A DNA stretch of 64,000 nt from Megalonaias nervosa (GCA_016617855.1 JAECUM010012855.1:1-64000); one strand, 5' to 3'. Positions 42,231-54,245 are shown, numbered from the stretch's first letter. The notes: a model not told the origin generated them from the letters alone. Program-made: numbers and translations.

Positions 42231-42953
42231 AAAGCCAAAGGCTCTTTATAGGGCCATTCATATGTCTCGACAAAATGTCTATTCTCTCCTGCCTAATTCT
42301 TTTTAGTCGATTGTATAGTTGTTTGTGCGATAGATATATGTAGATAAATCTATGTTTGTGTGATAGATCTATGTCTCTATACATGTCTCTAACCATGTCT
42401 CAATGTCGATGTCTCTATTGTATTTGTCCCTTGTCTCTAGAGTATCGCGTATTCAGGTCAGCCACTTGCAACACTGTTCCTCTCTGCTCTGCCAGATTGT
42501 GGCCAGCCACTTGCAGCACTGTTGCCATTGTTTTCCCCAGTGTGCAGTACCGTGACGTCACCCCTCTCCAATTCCCCTTGTCCCTAGACAGACCCAATAC
42601 ATTGTCGCTATACATCCCTATGTTAAATTCCCATTGTCCCCAGACTGGCACACCCATTTTAAAATCCCTTTTGTCCCCCAAGGGCCGCGACCATGTTTTT
42701 AATGGTAAGTCCCATTGTCCGTATATCAAGCCGCCCCCCCCCCCTTGTCCCCAGGACAGTCCCACGTTGTTCGATTTCCCCCTTGAGGCTAGACAGTCCC
42801 TTATATAAACCCTTTGAAGCTAGACAGTCCCACCTTATTCCATTTTCCGTTTGAGGCTACGGTACAACCCATCAATCAATCTTGAGGCTAAGGTACGACC
42901 CCCTAAATTTAACATTGAGGCCTACGTGATGCTGCTGTGCCCCACATACTACT
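42231..42953 (-). repeat. Right terminal inverted repeat of Polinton A
   Basis: Read inward from 42953 it begins AGTAGTATGTGGGGCACAGC, comparable with AGTAGTATTGTGGGGCAC at copy B's left end. Further in, both share GTCAGCCACTTGC..CA..GT, an AGTACCGTGACGTCAC segment, a CATATG block and AGGGCC(T)TTTGG. The next six bases outside, AATACA (42954-42959), are the expected target duplication, but the left partner is missing because of the truncation. Confidence 0.85.
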
Positions 42954-43085
42954 AATACATGCTTAACAATAGCGTAATGTTAAAAAAAGCCCCAATGTAA
43001 AAAACTTCAGATTTTGGGCCCGCTTCTTGAATGTCCCAGGCAAGGTGTGGGTGACACCCCTGATGGTTAACAAAACTCAGCATAC

Positions 43086-43271
43086 CTTGGTCCTCGTAGG
43101 GATGAAAATAGTGTACAATCTCCATGATTACGATAACGCGGTTTTTCCACATTAGGTAGGGCAAAACAATCAACACCAGCAGCAACATGAAGAGCACCAC
43201 GACGCACACTCCGACTAGCCATAGGTACCACATCTCTTTTTCCACTTGCACCCGTGGGTTACCTGTGTTGT
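43086..43271 (-). CDS. EGF-TM-TIR receptor, transmembrane exon
   Basis: The acceptor TTATTATTCATATAG ends at 43272 and the donor GTATGC starts at 43085. The exon codes a short extracellular stretch, then a single membrane segment (WLVGVCVVVLFMLLLVLIVL), a basic stop-transfer (MWKNRV) and a juxtamembrane segment ending HYFHPYEDQ. The exon is phase 1-1 and joins in frame to the TIR exon at 20270 across a 22,815-bp intron. The short tail before the TIR is typical of TIR receptors. Only 132 bp separate the donor from the terminus of Polinton A. Confidence 0.85.
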
Positions 43272-43908
43272 CTATATGAATAATAAGAAGGCTTTTATAA
43301 AATATATATGTACCTTGAAATCTGAAAATGAGCAACTCATCTTTGGATCGATTTAATGTTTCGCGGTAAATAAAACTGACTCATTATCAAAGTAGGCTAA
43401 TTTGCTCGAGATTAAACACACGTGTACGTAGATCTTTGACACAGCAAACAAATGCTTCTAATGTAATTTGAGTGTCCAAGTGTATAAAATGATATAATTC
43501 TTTGCGACAGTGGAATATGGAGAGAAATTTAAAAAGTAATATCTTTCAAAATTCATATATAAATTTAACAATCAACTCTGAAGTGCTATTATTCTAACTC
43601 TCTAAACACTTTTATATGTAACAACCTTCTAAAATAAATGAAAGATTGTCGAATGATGCTCAGTTTCTACATTTAAGTGCCCATAGGTATCTATTGAAAT
43701 TTACTTATCGGTAATACATTTGGGTAATCCTGGTTTGAAGGTATGTAGTCACATTTCTTTCCTAGTCGATGAAAAATAGTTTTAAGAGGGTTTTTACCAG
43801 AGTGGGATCTTTTAAGTGGTTTAATTGGGAGTATGTAAAAAAAGAGTTTGAAAGTAAAAAAAAAAAAAAACCAAAATATTATTTAGCAACGAGTATGCAA
43901 ACACTTAC
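43272..43908 (-). other. Intron between EGF and transmembrane exons
   Basis: GT...AG intron of 637 bp, AT-rich, with no repeats or genes that I can recognise. Confidence 0.75.
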
Positions 43909-44214
43909 GTATTGGCTTCAGTGTCGCACAACGTTCGCCACTGTAGGATGGGTTACAGTTACAGTACTGGGAACTGTCTGCCATGTTAAAAATACACTCC
44001 CCATGGGGTCCACAGTCAAGACAACACGGTTCTGTACAAAGATCACCGACAGCTCCAGGATAACACTCACATCTCGTGATCAAGGTCTCATTGTCCGTGA
44101 CACAGTCTCCATAAAGGCAGGGTATCACTCCCAGGCAGAACCGAGTATTCTGAGTATAGTTACTCAAGCAGTCAGTGTTTTGCAATGCTGGTGTTTTGGT
44201 GTTACTGACGTCAC
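43909..44214 (-). CDS. EGF-TM-TIR receptor, EGF-like extracellular exon
   Basis: The exon is bounded by a TATACTGTAG acceptor (44215) and a GTAAGT donor (43908). It codes about two EGF-like modules. One has PCLYGDC...RCECYPGAVGDLC and the next LDCGPHGEC...YCNCNPSYSGERC, with the usual three closely spaced C-terminal cysteines and Gly. It is phase 1 and joins the transmembrane exon in frame. The acceptor could alternatively be eleven bases further in (after GTGACGTCAG). Earlier exons, including any signal peptide, are not seen; they would lie beyond 44.3 kb on the plus coordinate scale. Bivalve genomes are known to contain EGF-TIR receptors, which makes the assignment plausible. Confidence 0.8.
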
Positions 44215-44317
44215 CTACAGTATATTTGTATACAATGCGGTTAAAACCAGTGTAGCAGAAAGAGTAATCAAGAAAGTTAAAAACTAACATTTACAAATAC
44301 TATACATTCAAGCAGTC

Positions 44318-45236
44318 ACATGGATATTTTGTTGTATAAATTTAATTTGAATTTGTTAGTTTTTTTCTGTTATGTATAACTGCATTTTGGACCTGACCTT
44401 GTCCAAAATCACGTTCATTGTGTACCTAACCAGTAACTTTTATTTTGTAAACAAATAATACATATTTAATATTTCTCATGATTGTGGGTTAAATATTAGG
44501 ATCATTATTGATGGATTTAAATATGTCTATTTGAGTGTGAGTCCAGAACATTGGAATTCTCCATGAAGAACCTGTAGTACCCGATGTTTCATATGTTCTT
44601 TATTATAATTTTAGTAACAGATTTTATCTTGTTGACAACTTAGAATATTCTAGAAATGAACTTTCGCCCCTCATCCTGGTTCTACTCTTGTATCTTATTT
44701 TTTATATAATGATGTTTACTTGAGAGATTACCCATTCTTGCATTTAACATTAGAGGCAGAAATTTTTTTATTGTTGTTCCCAGTATTTCATTGGGGTGGA
44801 ATTATTAATTCAAATTATTTCTCACTGGAAATACAAAGTGCTCATCTATAATATTCTTGGACTGGAAAATTAATTTCGAATTAAAGTGAATTCAGACAAG
44901 AACATTTTTGGATTATATTTTTGTGATATATCAAAAGACTGTTGGCACATCATCACACTTCAGACCATTGGTATATTACCACGTTCAAGACTACAGGCAC
45001 ATCAATACATTCAGTATTGGAACTTTTTTGTAATACAACTGGAATTCAGTTAGTACATTATATATTTGCACTTGTGTTAAATCCTTTAGGACTATTTGTG
45101 ATTTAATTCTCATTGCTGTAAGTTCTTTTTAAATTTTCACTTTGAATTCTAGGGAAATAAATTACTTGTTGAATTTTACAAAACTTGTTGGTTTTCGCTA
45201 TTTTCTGATGTTTAGTGTAAGCCCTTAGAGTCGTAA
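44318..45236 (+). repeat. Dispersed non-coding repeat, second copy
   Basis: It is homologous to the insert in Polinton A PolB (there on the minus strand). Both begin with a TTGTT.TATA..TTTAATTT stretch and end with a GTAAGTTC segment, AATAAATTA, TTTTACAAA.CTTGTTG and a TAAG...AGAG terminus. A third copy ends near 52034. It has no coding capacity. Confidence 0.7.
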
Positions 45237-45364
45237 TACTTTAGACAAAATACAGGCTTTTGCTGATGGATACAACAAAAAAATCCACGGAACCATCGAG
45301 AAAGTACAGGCTGATGTATCGAGCAAAAAAGAAGAAGTCAGGCTATCTGCATTTATTCTAAACA
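45237..45364 (+). pseudogene. Possible integrase C-terminal fragment
   Basis: Directly after the dispersed repeat, one plus-strand frame reads LDKIQAFADGYNKKIHGTI and EKVQADVSSKKEEVRLSA. The pattern Y-N-x-x-x-H-x-(S/T)-I with a following P/D-V position is common at the end of retroviral-type integrase cores. The frame runs into non-homologous sequence. Short and degraded, so the call is tentative. Confidence 0.35.
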
Positions 45365-45612
45365 GGTGCGACATTGCCGTCAGCTCGCTAGTCCGGTGCT
45401 TGCTAATTTCAAGTCTGTCTGGCCACCCACCCATAATCCCAAAAATTAAGAAAAGAACGAGTAGCCAGTTTGTCTGGCCAGTTAGATTTTTAGGTATAGC
45501 GAATAAATTTAATCGATAAATTATACATTTTATCGTATTAAAAGAAGCAAAGTAAGCCATGTAAAAATTACAAACAGTGAATTGTTTCTGATGACCATTT
45601 GTGAATCTAGAG

Positions 45613-45785
45613 GATTGGTTCCCAGCCTGTGGACTGCTCCTCCCTCTCCCCCCCCCCCCCATTCCAACGGTTTATATGTTTTGTCACTTAACAGACCCTA
45701 AAGTACGACTAATAACATGTGCAGTCCGCGAAATATTTTGAAGTTAAGAAGGGGTCCTCATACTCGAAAAAGTTGGGAACCACTG
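45613..45785. mobile_element. hAT-type MITE with 8-bp target-site duplication
   Basis: Ends are GATTGGTTCCCAGCCTGTGG on the left and AAAAGTTGGGAACCACTG on the right, an imperfect inverted pair of the familiar hAT GTGGTTCCCAAC type. ATCTAGAG is duplicated exactly at 45605-45612 and 45786-45793. It has no coding capacity; a poly-C run lies inside. Confidence 0.88.
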
Positions 45786-46332
45786 ATCTAGAGCATAACA
45801 ATCCGATCAGCTGGGTGAGACGAGAAGGGAAATAGCTCGCGGATAGTCTGCGAGCAATAGACGCTTGCAACTATATTTAAAAGCTCTTCTGCGTCTATGT
45901 GATGCCTGACGACATACTAGTTCTAATTCTCAACGTCAACATGTTAAAGTATTTGGATACACCAGAAACTAAATAAATAAAACAGATGAGGAAGAGAGAG
46001 TCATTCAGAAGGAATAAAACAAAAGCAAACAATCCACTACTGGAAGCCATCTTTCCTCAGATATAATTTCATGGACAGCTGCACTTTGGCTGTCATAGTC
46101 TCATTGGAGCCATGTTGTAAAGATTTTAGTGAGTTAGTTTCTCTTTTATTTCAAATAAATGCTGCAGAATTTCAAATCTTTACGTATCATATTTTATCTT
46201 GTTGGACTTCGTGTTTATATTTATTTGGAAGGGTAGGTCTCCCTAAATTTGTGTGCAATTCATTTAAATTATTTTTCGAACTTTACCTTTAATTGGCACC
46301 GTATGGACATAATTGTGCTGAGGTGCTGTAAA

Positions 46333-46521
46333 ATACATACATACATACATACATACATACATACATACATACGTACGTACGTACGTACGTATTTACATAC
46401 ATGCACGCACGCACGCACGCACATACATACATACATACATGCATGCATGCATACATGCATACGTACGTATTAACATACATACACGCACGCACGCACGCAC
46501 GCACATACATACATACATACA

Positions 46522-46551
<30 letters not shown>
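46333..46551. repeat. (ACAT)n / (ACGT)n / (GCAC)n tetranucleotide array
   Basis: More than fifty tetranucleotides in blocks of ACAT, ACGT and GCAC, arranged as two similar ~100-bp halves. All frames through it are Tyr-Ile-His-Thr or Met-Tyr-Val-Cys artefacts. Confidence 0.95.
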
Positions 46552-46552
<1 letters not shown>

Positions 46553-47876
46553 TTGTTCGAGGCTGGAACTACTTTTTTAAATTCTGTCATTGGTGACAAT
46601 TCCGTGAATGAGGATCCTGATTGCTATTTCGATGCTCCGTTTGTAAGACGTAAAACTCGTAATCCATGGTTCGAGGGTTTCATACTGGCCAAGGCCATCT
46701 TTAGTAGGTGGCCTCAGCCTATGTTCGAGAAAATGACTTAGCTCCTATATACTTTGCATGATATAGTCGATAATGTGTTAAAAGTGTCATTGAAACCTAG
46801 AAAAATGAAACGAAATTGTCTTCTTGTATAATAAAATTTCAGACTGGTCGGTTATCGACAGGGCTAGTTGCATTTTCAGGTTATTGATCCTGTGGGCTTG
46901 CATGAAATTGTGGAGACTTTCAGACAGAGATTCAAATGATAAAAAGAAGTTATATAGACGCAAGCAGTATGGCCGGGAGCTAAGGGTCATAATGGGAAAC
47001 CCTATGTTAAATTGTTAGTTTAACTGTTTTTGTTGTTTTGTAATAGAATTGACATGTGGGGAACTCTCTGGGAAATCCTGTGTTTAACATGTCCATTGGT
47101 TTGACATGAATGGATTTCTCCAGGAACAAGATGAAAACGTAATGTTAAAACGACACTGACTATTCAACTCGCCGTTTTTGAGACAAACAGCCACTCATCT
47201 CCTAAAAAACGGATAGGAGTGATCTCACATATACAAACATACTTATAAGCTATCATATATGGAGTGAAATAAGAGAAAAGAGTATGATTGCTTAGAGATA
47301 TGCACAAACATAACTTTCTATATACATTAAACACGATGGAGAAGAATAGCTACACACTTATTGGCAGTCGTTGGCTTACTTTTATAATCCCAACACAAAC
47401 GTATCCAACATTACACTGTATGGAGCCAAGTGTAGTTGAGAATTTTTAATACAGCTTTTCGATTTTGCCGTACAAGATTTAATTCTCTAGGTAAACGGCT
47501 ACCAGCTGTCCCTTGATTAACACTCGCAGCAAGATTTGTTACAACCATATCTAGTGTCAAGTGAGACTGATTTGGTTCTTCAGTTTGTTACAACCATATC
47601 TAGTGTCAAGTGAGGCTGATTTGGTTCTTCAGTTTGTTACAAATTTACGTTCCGCTACCCTAGCATTAATAAACTGACTGGCACTTGCTTACCCAATGTC
47701 GGTTCACTTCGTTACAAATGTTGCTTTGGATAGAATTTTGTTTGTGTCAAACCCAAAGATTAACAGACTGAAAAAGTCAAACTTTCTTTTCTAGTTTAAA
47801 ATGATAGAATCCAACTTACACTGAAGTGCATCTAACACGAAGTGTTTGAACTTGTTAAGAAAAGTATGTTTAACCT

Positions 47877-47878
<2 letters not shown>

Positions 47879-47921
<43 letters not shown>
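47879..47921. repeat. (TC)n microsatellite
   Basis: About twenty-one TC dinucleotides. Confidence 0.95.
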
Positions 47922-47924
<3 letters not shown>

Positions 47925-48149
47925 AGTGAGCAGCGGCGGCAAATATCACTACCACTACAACAACTTGGACGTGGAAATGGTGTAATGCAGTGACAGGTGA
48001 TATTGTCAAAAACATAATTTTTTCAGAGCCTAAGGACTCTTTTTAGAGCCGCGTAAACCTCTCGGAAAAACGCGATGCTCAAAAATTATCAATTCTCGAG
48101 TAATTGAAAGGACACTGCGAAGGTAAGAATCAAGAGAGTTTCAACAGTC

Positions 48150-50900
48150 GAACAATCGAATGATGGAAAAACCAAGATTCATGCTCGTTACACCTCTAAG
48201 AGGCAGCGGAAAATGCAAAAGGATTATGTTGATAAATCCGCTTCTCATTAACAAAATAAGTATAATACAGAATAGCAACCATCAACAGTATATGTGTTCA
48301 GCCCGTGCTATCGTGGTGGTTCGAACTTATGAAGAGATAAACGATACAGGAGATTAGAGAGGATCAGATCATGGGAGACCATTAAAAAATCGGATTGAGC
48401 CAAACGATGAGGAGAAACAGAAATCATTTTGGAAGAAGCAGGTATTTCGAAAGAGACCGTGTGTGAAATGAAAAATGTTCAAGACGTGCTGGCCACTCGT
48501 TATACGTTGAACATGTACACTCAAGTCTTTGGTGGAGATCTTCTGTTTCAAGGACAGAATTTTCCAATTCGAAAAACACGTTCATATTTATCATCACAAA
48601 GATCATATCGATGATGTTACTAGTATCAAGGGATTTCTCATATACCGATATGATTGCGATAAATGTGATCAAAGATTTAACAGTTGGGAGCACTGTGTTC
48701 ATTGTGGAGAGATAAATGTGGTGGCTATTTAGCCCATGAACCTTGCATTCTTGAAGGACACGTCAGAATTCGATGTTCTACTTGAAATCGAATGTTGGAC
48801 AGTCCATCGTGTTATGAGCGTCATCGCATAAAACAATTCCAACAACATAAAAGTGCTTGTGAACTATTGGCAGTGTGTTCCACTTGAGGACAATATGTTC
48901 ATACCAATAAGGAAAACTTTCACGTTTGTGCAGGAAAGAAAAGATGTCTTTTTGTGGCGATATCCTCGAGTTGGATTAGCAGCGCCATATTCAGAAAGAT
49001 GTCAACGTCCTTGTGAAATTATTGAATGGTGACCAGAACAAATAAAAGAAAAGGGGATTTTATATTGAGTATTCTTTGAAAAATTATAAGAAACTGGAAT
49101 GAATTCACATTCCTAACTTTTGGAATCGCTCATCACGTTTGCAACGTCTGCATTGAAGAACCTTATTTTATGAATGTCAGAATTGTAACAGGATTTCAGG
49201 TGACCTGACGAGAAATTTCGAATCTCTAGTACTCTTTCTGATTTATGCCTGCATTTAAGTCATCGATACGTTACATACAAGAACAAGGAATCGAATTTCC
49301 AAGAGTCAGCAGGAATGGAGCCAAAGTAATTTACATAAAAGTAGAAAAAATATCATTTTAAAGATTCCATGCGATGTTTTCCTCTGCAATTCAGTAAAAT
49401 GCCTAAATTATTTGGAATGACAGAAATGATTAAAGGCCATTTTTCCCACACTTTTTCAACAGTGAAGCAAATCGACACTTTGTGCTCCCATATTTTCCTG
49501 AAGCTCATGACTTTGATCCCGGTGGTATTCGAACAGAACAACGAGAAGCTTTCTACACTTCGTATCCAACGCCCTCTTCAGACTGATTTTTAAGAAGAAA
49601 TGTTGAAGTGGACATTTTACAACATTGTTGTTGAAAATTTCGACAATTATTTATGGATTACGGAGGTAATGATCACTTGAAAGAAGCTTCTACCACTGCC
49701 AAAGCGCGTGAATTAGTGTACCTAAAGAAAAGTTGATTCCCGAGAAGAAATTAGCCTAGATACCACCTTATTCCTATCGATCTCTCAGCCGTCAGTATCA
49801 AAGCTTTGCGTTGGTTATATTACTTGTCTGAAACTCAAGACAAGTGGATACAAATTGCTAGAAACGGCGAAGAAAGGAAGATTGGATATTATTCCGTGGA
49901 TGGATGGGATTCAGAAAACATGAAACATCCTTTATCATAGATTACCATGGAACCTTTGAATCCACTCTACAGAGGTTTTTTTTGGAGGACAAACCAACGC
50001 CACGCACTTGCTGTGCGCAGTTGAAGAATCTCAAGGTGAACAAATCAAAAGCATCATAGTGTGAACTTTGAATCCATGGGTGTGTACATCGGCATAAATC
50101 GCCGCTGGTCATCCTCAGATTTTGACAGAACAGATCGAGATAGAACATATTCACGTGAAAAAGGTGAAGATCGTCCACCGACGAATTTGTACAGTCCCTT
50201 CTAAACACATCATTGCCAAGGATAAATGACGTTTCGTACAAGACCTGCGTGTACTACAACGTGTAATCGAGATCATCATTGTCGCCACGAAGAACAAACA
50301 CGCACCTCGACAAGAACGTGGGTGAGTACAGAATTGTTTCAACCTGATAAGTGTACGAAATTTGGCACTTTCTTACCACCGAGAAATACGAACAGGACGG
50401 AGACTCCTTTCTATGGAATTGTTCATGCCATGTCAATGAATTTCTGAAATTTAAAAATGAAGATATCGGCTACATAGAAGATATCGATAAATAGAAGGCA
50501 GCACTCTGGAAAACTTGTAAGAAAACAATGTAGAGGATTGTTTGTTAAAGTGATACTGAAATGTTTGTCAGACAACTGGTTGAACGTCCGATATACCAAA
50601 TACTTCTTAGTTGATCCTAGTCGATGCTTTCAATTCATGGATAAAGGAAAACGGAAATTGAAAGGGAAGATTTGATGGTGGTGAATTACGAAGAGGTCCA
50701 TGAGTTTTCACCTCTCCACGAGTTTGGCAACGTCATCATTGCTGCTTACGTGACAGTCAACGCCTGTATTCCGTCACGGAGTGTTTAGGAGGTCGAGTCC
50801 TATACTTTGATACCGACAACTGCATGTACATCACCTGTCAATCGGCCATTGAGAAAAGTGTATTAGATCTTGTCTGGAAATGGAGTGCAATTTTCCGATC
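48150..50900 (+). pseudogene. Divergent Polinton PolB relic (copy C)
   Basis: Short segments in many frames follow the order of the copy B polymerase. They are FMLVTPL...SARAIVVVRTYEEIND (48180-48350), EVFGGDLLFQG-like and YHHKDHIDDVTSIKGFL (48530-48640), the zinc-finger segment CDKCDQRFNSWEHCVHCG (to 48708), KLFGMTEMIKGHFSHTFST (49400-49450), then EFGNVIIAAYVT (50720) and YFDTDNC (50806-50823). Motif C reads DTDN where copies A and B have DTDS. Divergence is much greater than between A and B, so it represents an older or different Polinton lineage. No terminal repeats or other Polinton genes are recognisable around it. Confidence 0.82.
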
Positions 50901-50929
50901 AAAACACGTTGACCGAATCTACTATATTT

Positions 50930-53713
50930 AGTTAATGAATCGTTCCTTTTAAACATTTAACAACCTTAAATCAATCAGTATTAAAATATGATAAAATCGT
51001 GAAATCTGATATCTGAACCAACGTTCTTTACTCTCCAGTTATAGTTTTCAAACTTAATTGTTATATTTAAATTTCAGGTTCTCCTCCTGTTAGTATTTAT
51101 GCTTATGCTTCCATTCAGCTTCATTTCATCAATGTGTAACCTTAGCTACATCTTTATTAAATGCCATTACTATTTTCTAAAGTACCTAGTTTATTCTTGT
51201 GCAGCTGTTGAGGCTGACTAATGTTATGTAAATCTATATTTTTTAACTCCTGGTACGTGATTTTATCTAATTCTAATAATTTTATTCATGGCTACAAACT
51301 TTACAGAATATCTTTAATTAAATTTTGCATACGTGACCTGAGTATCTTAAGAGTTTAGTATTACATAAAATATAAATGGATGCTTACGTATGTATTGACA
51401 GTTATTAATAATAATCTTAATAAGAAGACTGGTGCTTATGGCTTAATGCCTCAGTTACTGATGGGGTTTGGACGTTTCTGTAATAATTCTGTTACTTCCC
51501 ATCGGTTGTTTATTTAGTCATGTGGGGTCTATTGCGAAATAAAGTCGAAATGGACCCTGTATGTAAAGAGAGAACTGAGCAATTTGTTTGATTCAGATTT
51601 TGGGGTCATTCACATTTCTTGTGTTCCTGTTGTAAGTTTGCTGATGTGCTTTATGTTGCATAGATATTATTCGAGAGGAAAATATTTGTTTGGATTGTTC
51701 AGTCGAAATTGAAAGTGCTCATTATTTGGACTATAATATTATTCTGGAACTGTTATAATTTATCCAAAGAAATTCTGGATAAAGTCATTTTGACTACCTC
51801 ACGGTTCTTGGAGGACCAGTCCATTTCCGGTTTTGCAGTTTATAAGGACTTTTCATTCATTTTGGACTTTCATAGACCTGCATAAGGATTAGTTTGGATT
51901 CACTTCATAATACCGTAATTTCCTTTCAAATTTTTCATTTATAACTTGATAATTAAATTGTTTGCTACGTTTCACAAAACTTGTTGGTTTTGCTTTTTCT
52001 GTTACTTAGTTTGTGACCATAGAGTCGTAACACTAAAATCATGAACATATATTCGGAAAAAATAATGCCTTGTTTGCATGGTATGTTTGCCACTGACGTT
52101 TTGAATAAAGTTATTTATTTTAAGGATACTCTTTAAAATTAAAAAAGACTGTATAGAATATTACATTAAATTTGCTTGCTGTTAAATGAAATTTGTAGAA
52201 TGTAAAATGATATCAAATGGCCGTTTTCTGGATCATGAAGACTCTGTTTAGTTAATTTCTCTAAGTTAGTTTCTTTATATTAGAAATACGAACATCCAGC
52301 CAGTCAACGTGTGATAAAACCTTTCAGGATTTATTGAACTAAAGTAAATTATTGTTTAGCAAAAAAGGATAAAGGTATATAATTTATGGTAAAAGTGGCC
52401 TTTTGTATTAAATGTTGATACATGAAATAAAAGAAAATAATTGTGGTCTGATGCCGTCATGCACTCGCTAAATGACTAAGACATTTTACCCTAAGATGCC
52501 ACTAACTGTACATATTATGTGGAATCAATCCCCAGTTTTCCACTCTTGCTAAAACAATGATACTCTAAAGGAAATTAAATGTTCAGTCAATAACTTAAGA
52601 CCTAAACGAGAGTATATTTTCACATTGTGAAAGAGTGGGTGTGTGGGGAATTACTTCCAATGCACACTTGAACAGGCCTTTTCCCCCAGAATTTTTAATT
52701 GCCCTGTGCGGTAATGGAGGGTCGAATTTTTCCTGGCTGATAAAGAGTGTCGAAAACGTGCTGTAATATACCAGTTAGAGTAGCAGTTACAACCCACTTT
52801 AAGTATAGGTTGAAACATTATTTTGTTACCACTCCTGATGTAGCACAATGATACAGTCTAGATGGTATTGTATTAAGTTCTCAATAATCGCACAGCAGTG
52901 TTTTAGTACGAAGTCAATGAGCACTTTGTTACGACTAATTTCAATGTATCATTCCTCTCAGTACAACTTTAAATGATTCCACAGGCTGATTTTAACACAG
53001 GAATGGATAATTTCTTTATCAAGGGCCCTATATATACTCTTGACTAAGAGCTTACAAAAGAATGTTCTGGAAATCTAACGGAACATCCCACTAACCAGTA
53101 AACAAGATTAAGCCTTGAACTCAAATGTTTGCAAAAATCTTGTTTACTACTGACAAGTATTACAAAAATCAGATAGGCAAGTGATCCACCCACAAGCATC
53201 AATCACGGACACAAATTAAGCATATAGTAATAATAATAATCATCATCATCATAATATCATCAGTTTCCATTTATTATCAATAACTAATTAGCGACACTTT
53301 ACCTCAAGAGTTGGATGCATCTAATTAAAACTAATCTCGACATCGATTTAGGGATTTCAGAATGTTTCGATAATAGAGAAGATCAGACACATTTTCAATT
53401 TTCTCTCACCTCTGTACATAGCTTTTAAAGCAGAAGTCGATTGCTATAGGTTTCAATTTTAAATACTGAAGGTTCAAAAGCTTAGATAAACAAAGCTAAA
53501 AGAAGATATAAGACAGGCTCACTGGGGAGCAATTAAAATTTATGATATAAACAATGCATCGCTAGCCTAGAAGGAATTATTATTTCATATAATTGATCAG
53601 CGTTTACCTTACAGAGAACGTATAAGTATATCAGTTGGAAGAATTGGATTAAAAATGATATCTAAACATCAGTACATTCCAGGAATTTCCTACGTAAGAA
53701 AGCCATAAAAAGT
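50930..53713. other. Gene-free stretch with one dispersed repeat end
   Basis: AT-rich host DNA. The 3' portion of the dispersed repeat family is recognisable at about 51900-52034 (TTTCACAAAACTTGTTGG ... ATAGAGTCGTAACAC). A short run of ATC/AAT trinucleotides lies at 53227-53255. No gene is supported. Confidence 0.5.
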
Positions 53714-53880
53714 AAATGTAACGCTCTTTGTCTATATATAGGGTTTATAGAAATAATAGTCTATTAAAATGCTAATGTAACTCTGACTCGGCTATATATA
53801 GAGTTTATAGAAATAATGTTCTTATAAAATGTAAACGTAACGCTGACTTGGCTGTATATAGAGTTTATAGAAATAATATT
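53714..53880. repeat. Three tandem ~60-bp units abutting Polinton B
   Basis: Each unit contains AATGTAACGCT-like sequence, GGCTATATATAGAGTTTATA and GAAATAAT. The third unit ends exactly where the Polinton B terminus begins (53881), so the insertion used this array as target. Confidence 0.85.
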
Positions 53881-54245
53881 AGTAGTATTGTGGGGCACTT
53901 TAGCGTCAATGGGAAAATACATTAAAAACACCCCTGCGGCACATTAGCATCAAGATTTATAGCGTCAAATGGCACACCCTAGGGTACTATAGCGTCAACA
54001 GGAATTTTGTATGGGAACAATAGGAATGGAATAGGTAGAGTGACGTCACGGTACTAGACACTTGCAACAATGTAGCAAGTGGCTGACCAAAATACACGCA
54101 GCTACTCTAGGTAGGGACAAATACAATAGAGAGACAGAGACATATACAACACATAGATAACACATATATAGGCAAGAAAGAATAAATCTTTTCGAGGCAT
54201 ATGAAAGTGGCCCTGAAAAGGGCCTTTGGTTTTGTTTTATGTTAA
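53881..54245 (+). repeat. Left terminal inverted repeat of Polinton B
   Basis: It runs from AGTAGTATTGTGGGGCAC to the AAAGGGCCTTTGG block and matches the inverted right end of copy A over its outer part and its inner part. Tandem-like TTTAGCGTCAA / TATAGCGTCAA motifs occur three times within the first 120 bp. Confidence 0.82.

Larger units (their letters stand above)
21917..42953 (+). mobile_element. Polinton (Maverick) copy A, left-truncated, with nested insertions
   Basis: In plus-strand order it carries PolB, BIR, small accessory genes, packaging ATPase, core proteins, integrase with chromodomain, penton, pVI-like protein, MCP and protease. The right terminus ends CCCCACATACTACT at 42953, the inverted form of copy B's left terminus. 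Homology to copy B begins near 21917 inside PolB, so the left ~2.5 kb plus the left terminal repeat are gone. An 879-bp repeat is nested in PolB and an I-like LINE lies between the protease and the terminus. All its genes carry stops or frameshifts. The element lies antisense in the 22.8-kb intron of the EGF-TM-TIR gene. Confidence 0.88.
45794..48020. other. Non-coding host stretch with simple repeats
   Basis: No supported gene. It contains the tetranucleotide array at 46333-46551, a duplicated ~58-bp unit (GTTACAACCATATCTAGTGT...) at about 47529-47640 and (TC)n at 47879-47921. Confidence 0.55.

Noticed and set aside
42415..42808. Gly/Pro-rich frames on both strands
   Set aside because: They fall inside the Polinton terminal inverted repeat, which is non-coding in copy B.
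46249..46741. Long reading frames of Tyr-Ile-His-Thr or Met-Tyr-Val-Cys repeats
   Set aside because: They are translations of the tetranucleotide array on both strands and have no coding support.
46824..47018. Short plus-strand frame with W-rich segment
   Set aside because: Short, without homology or splice signals, and within a repeat-rich stretch.
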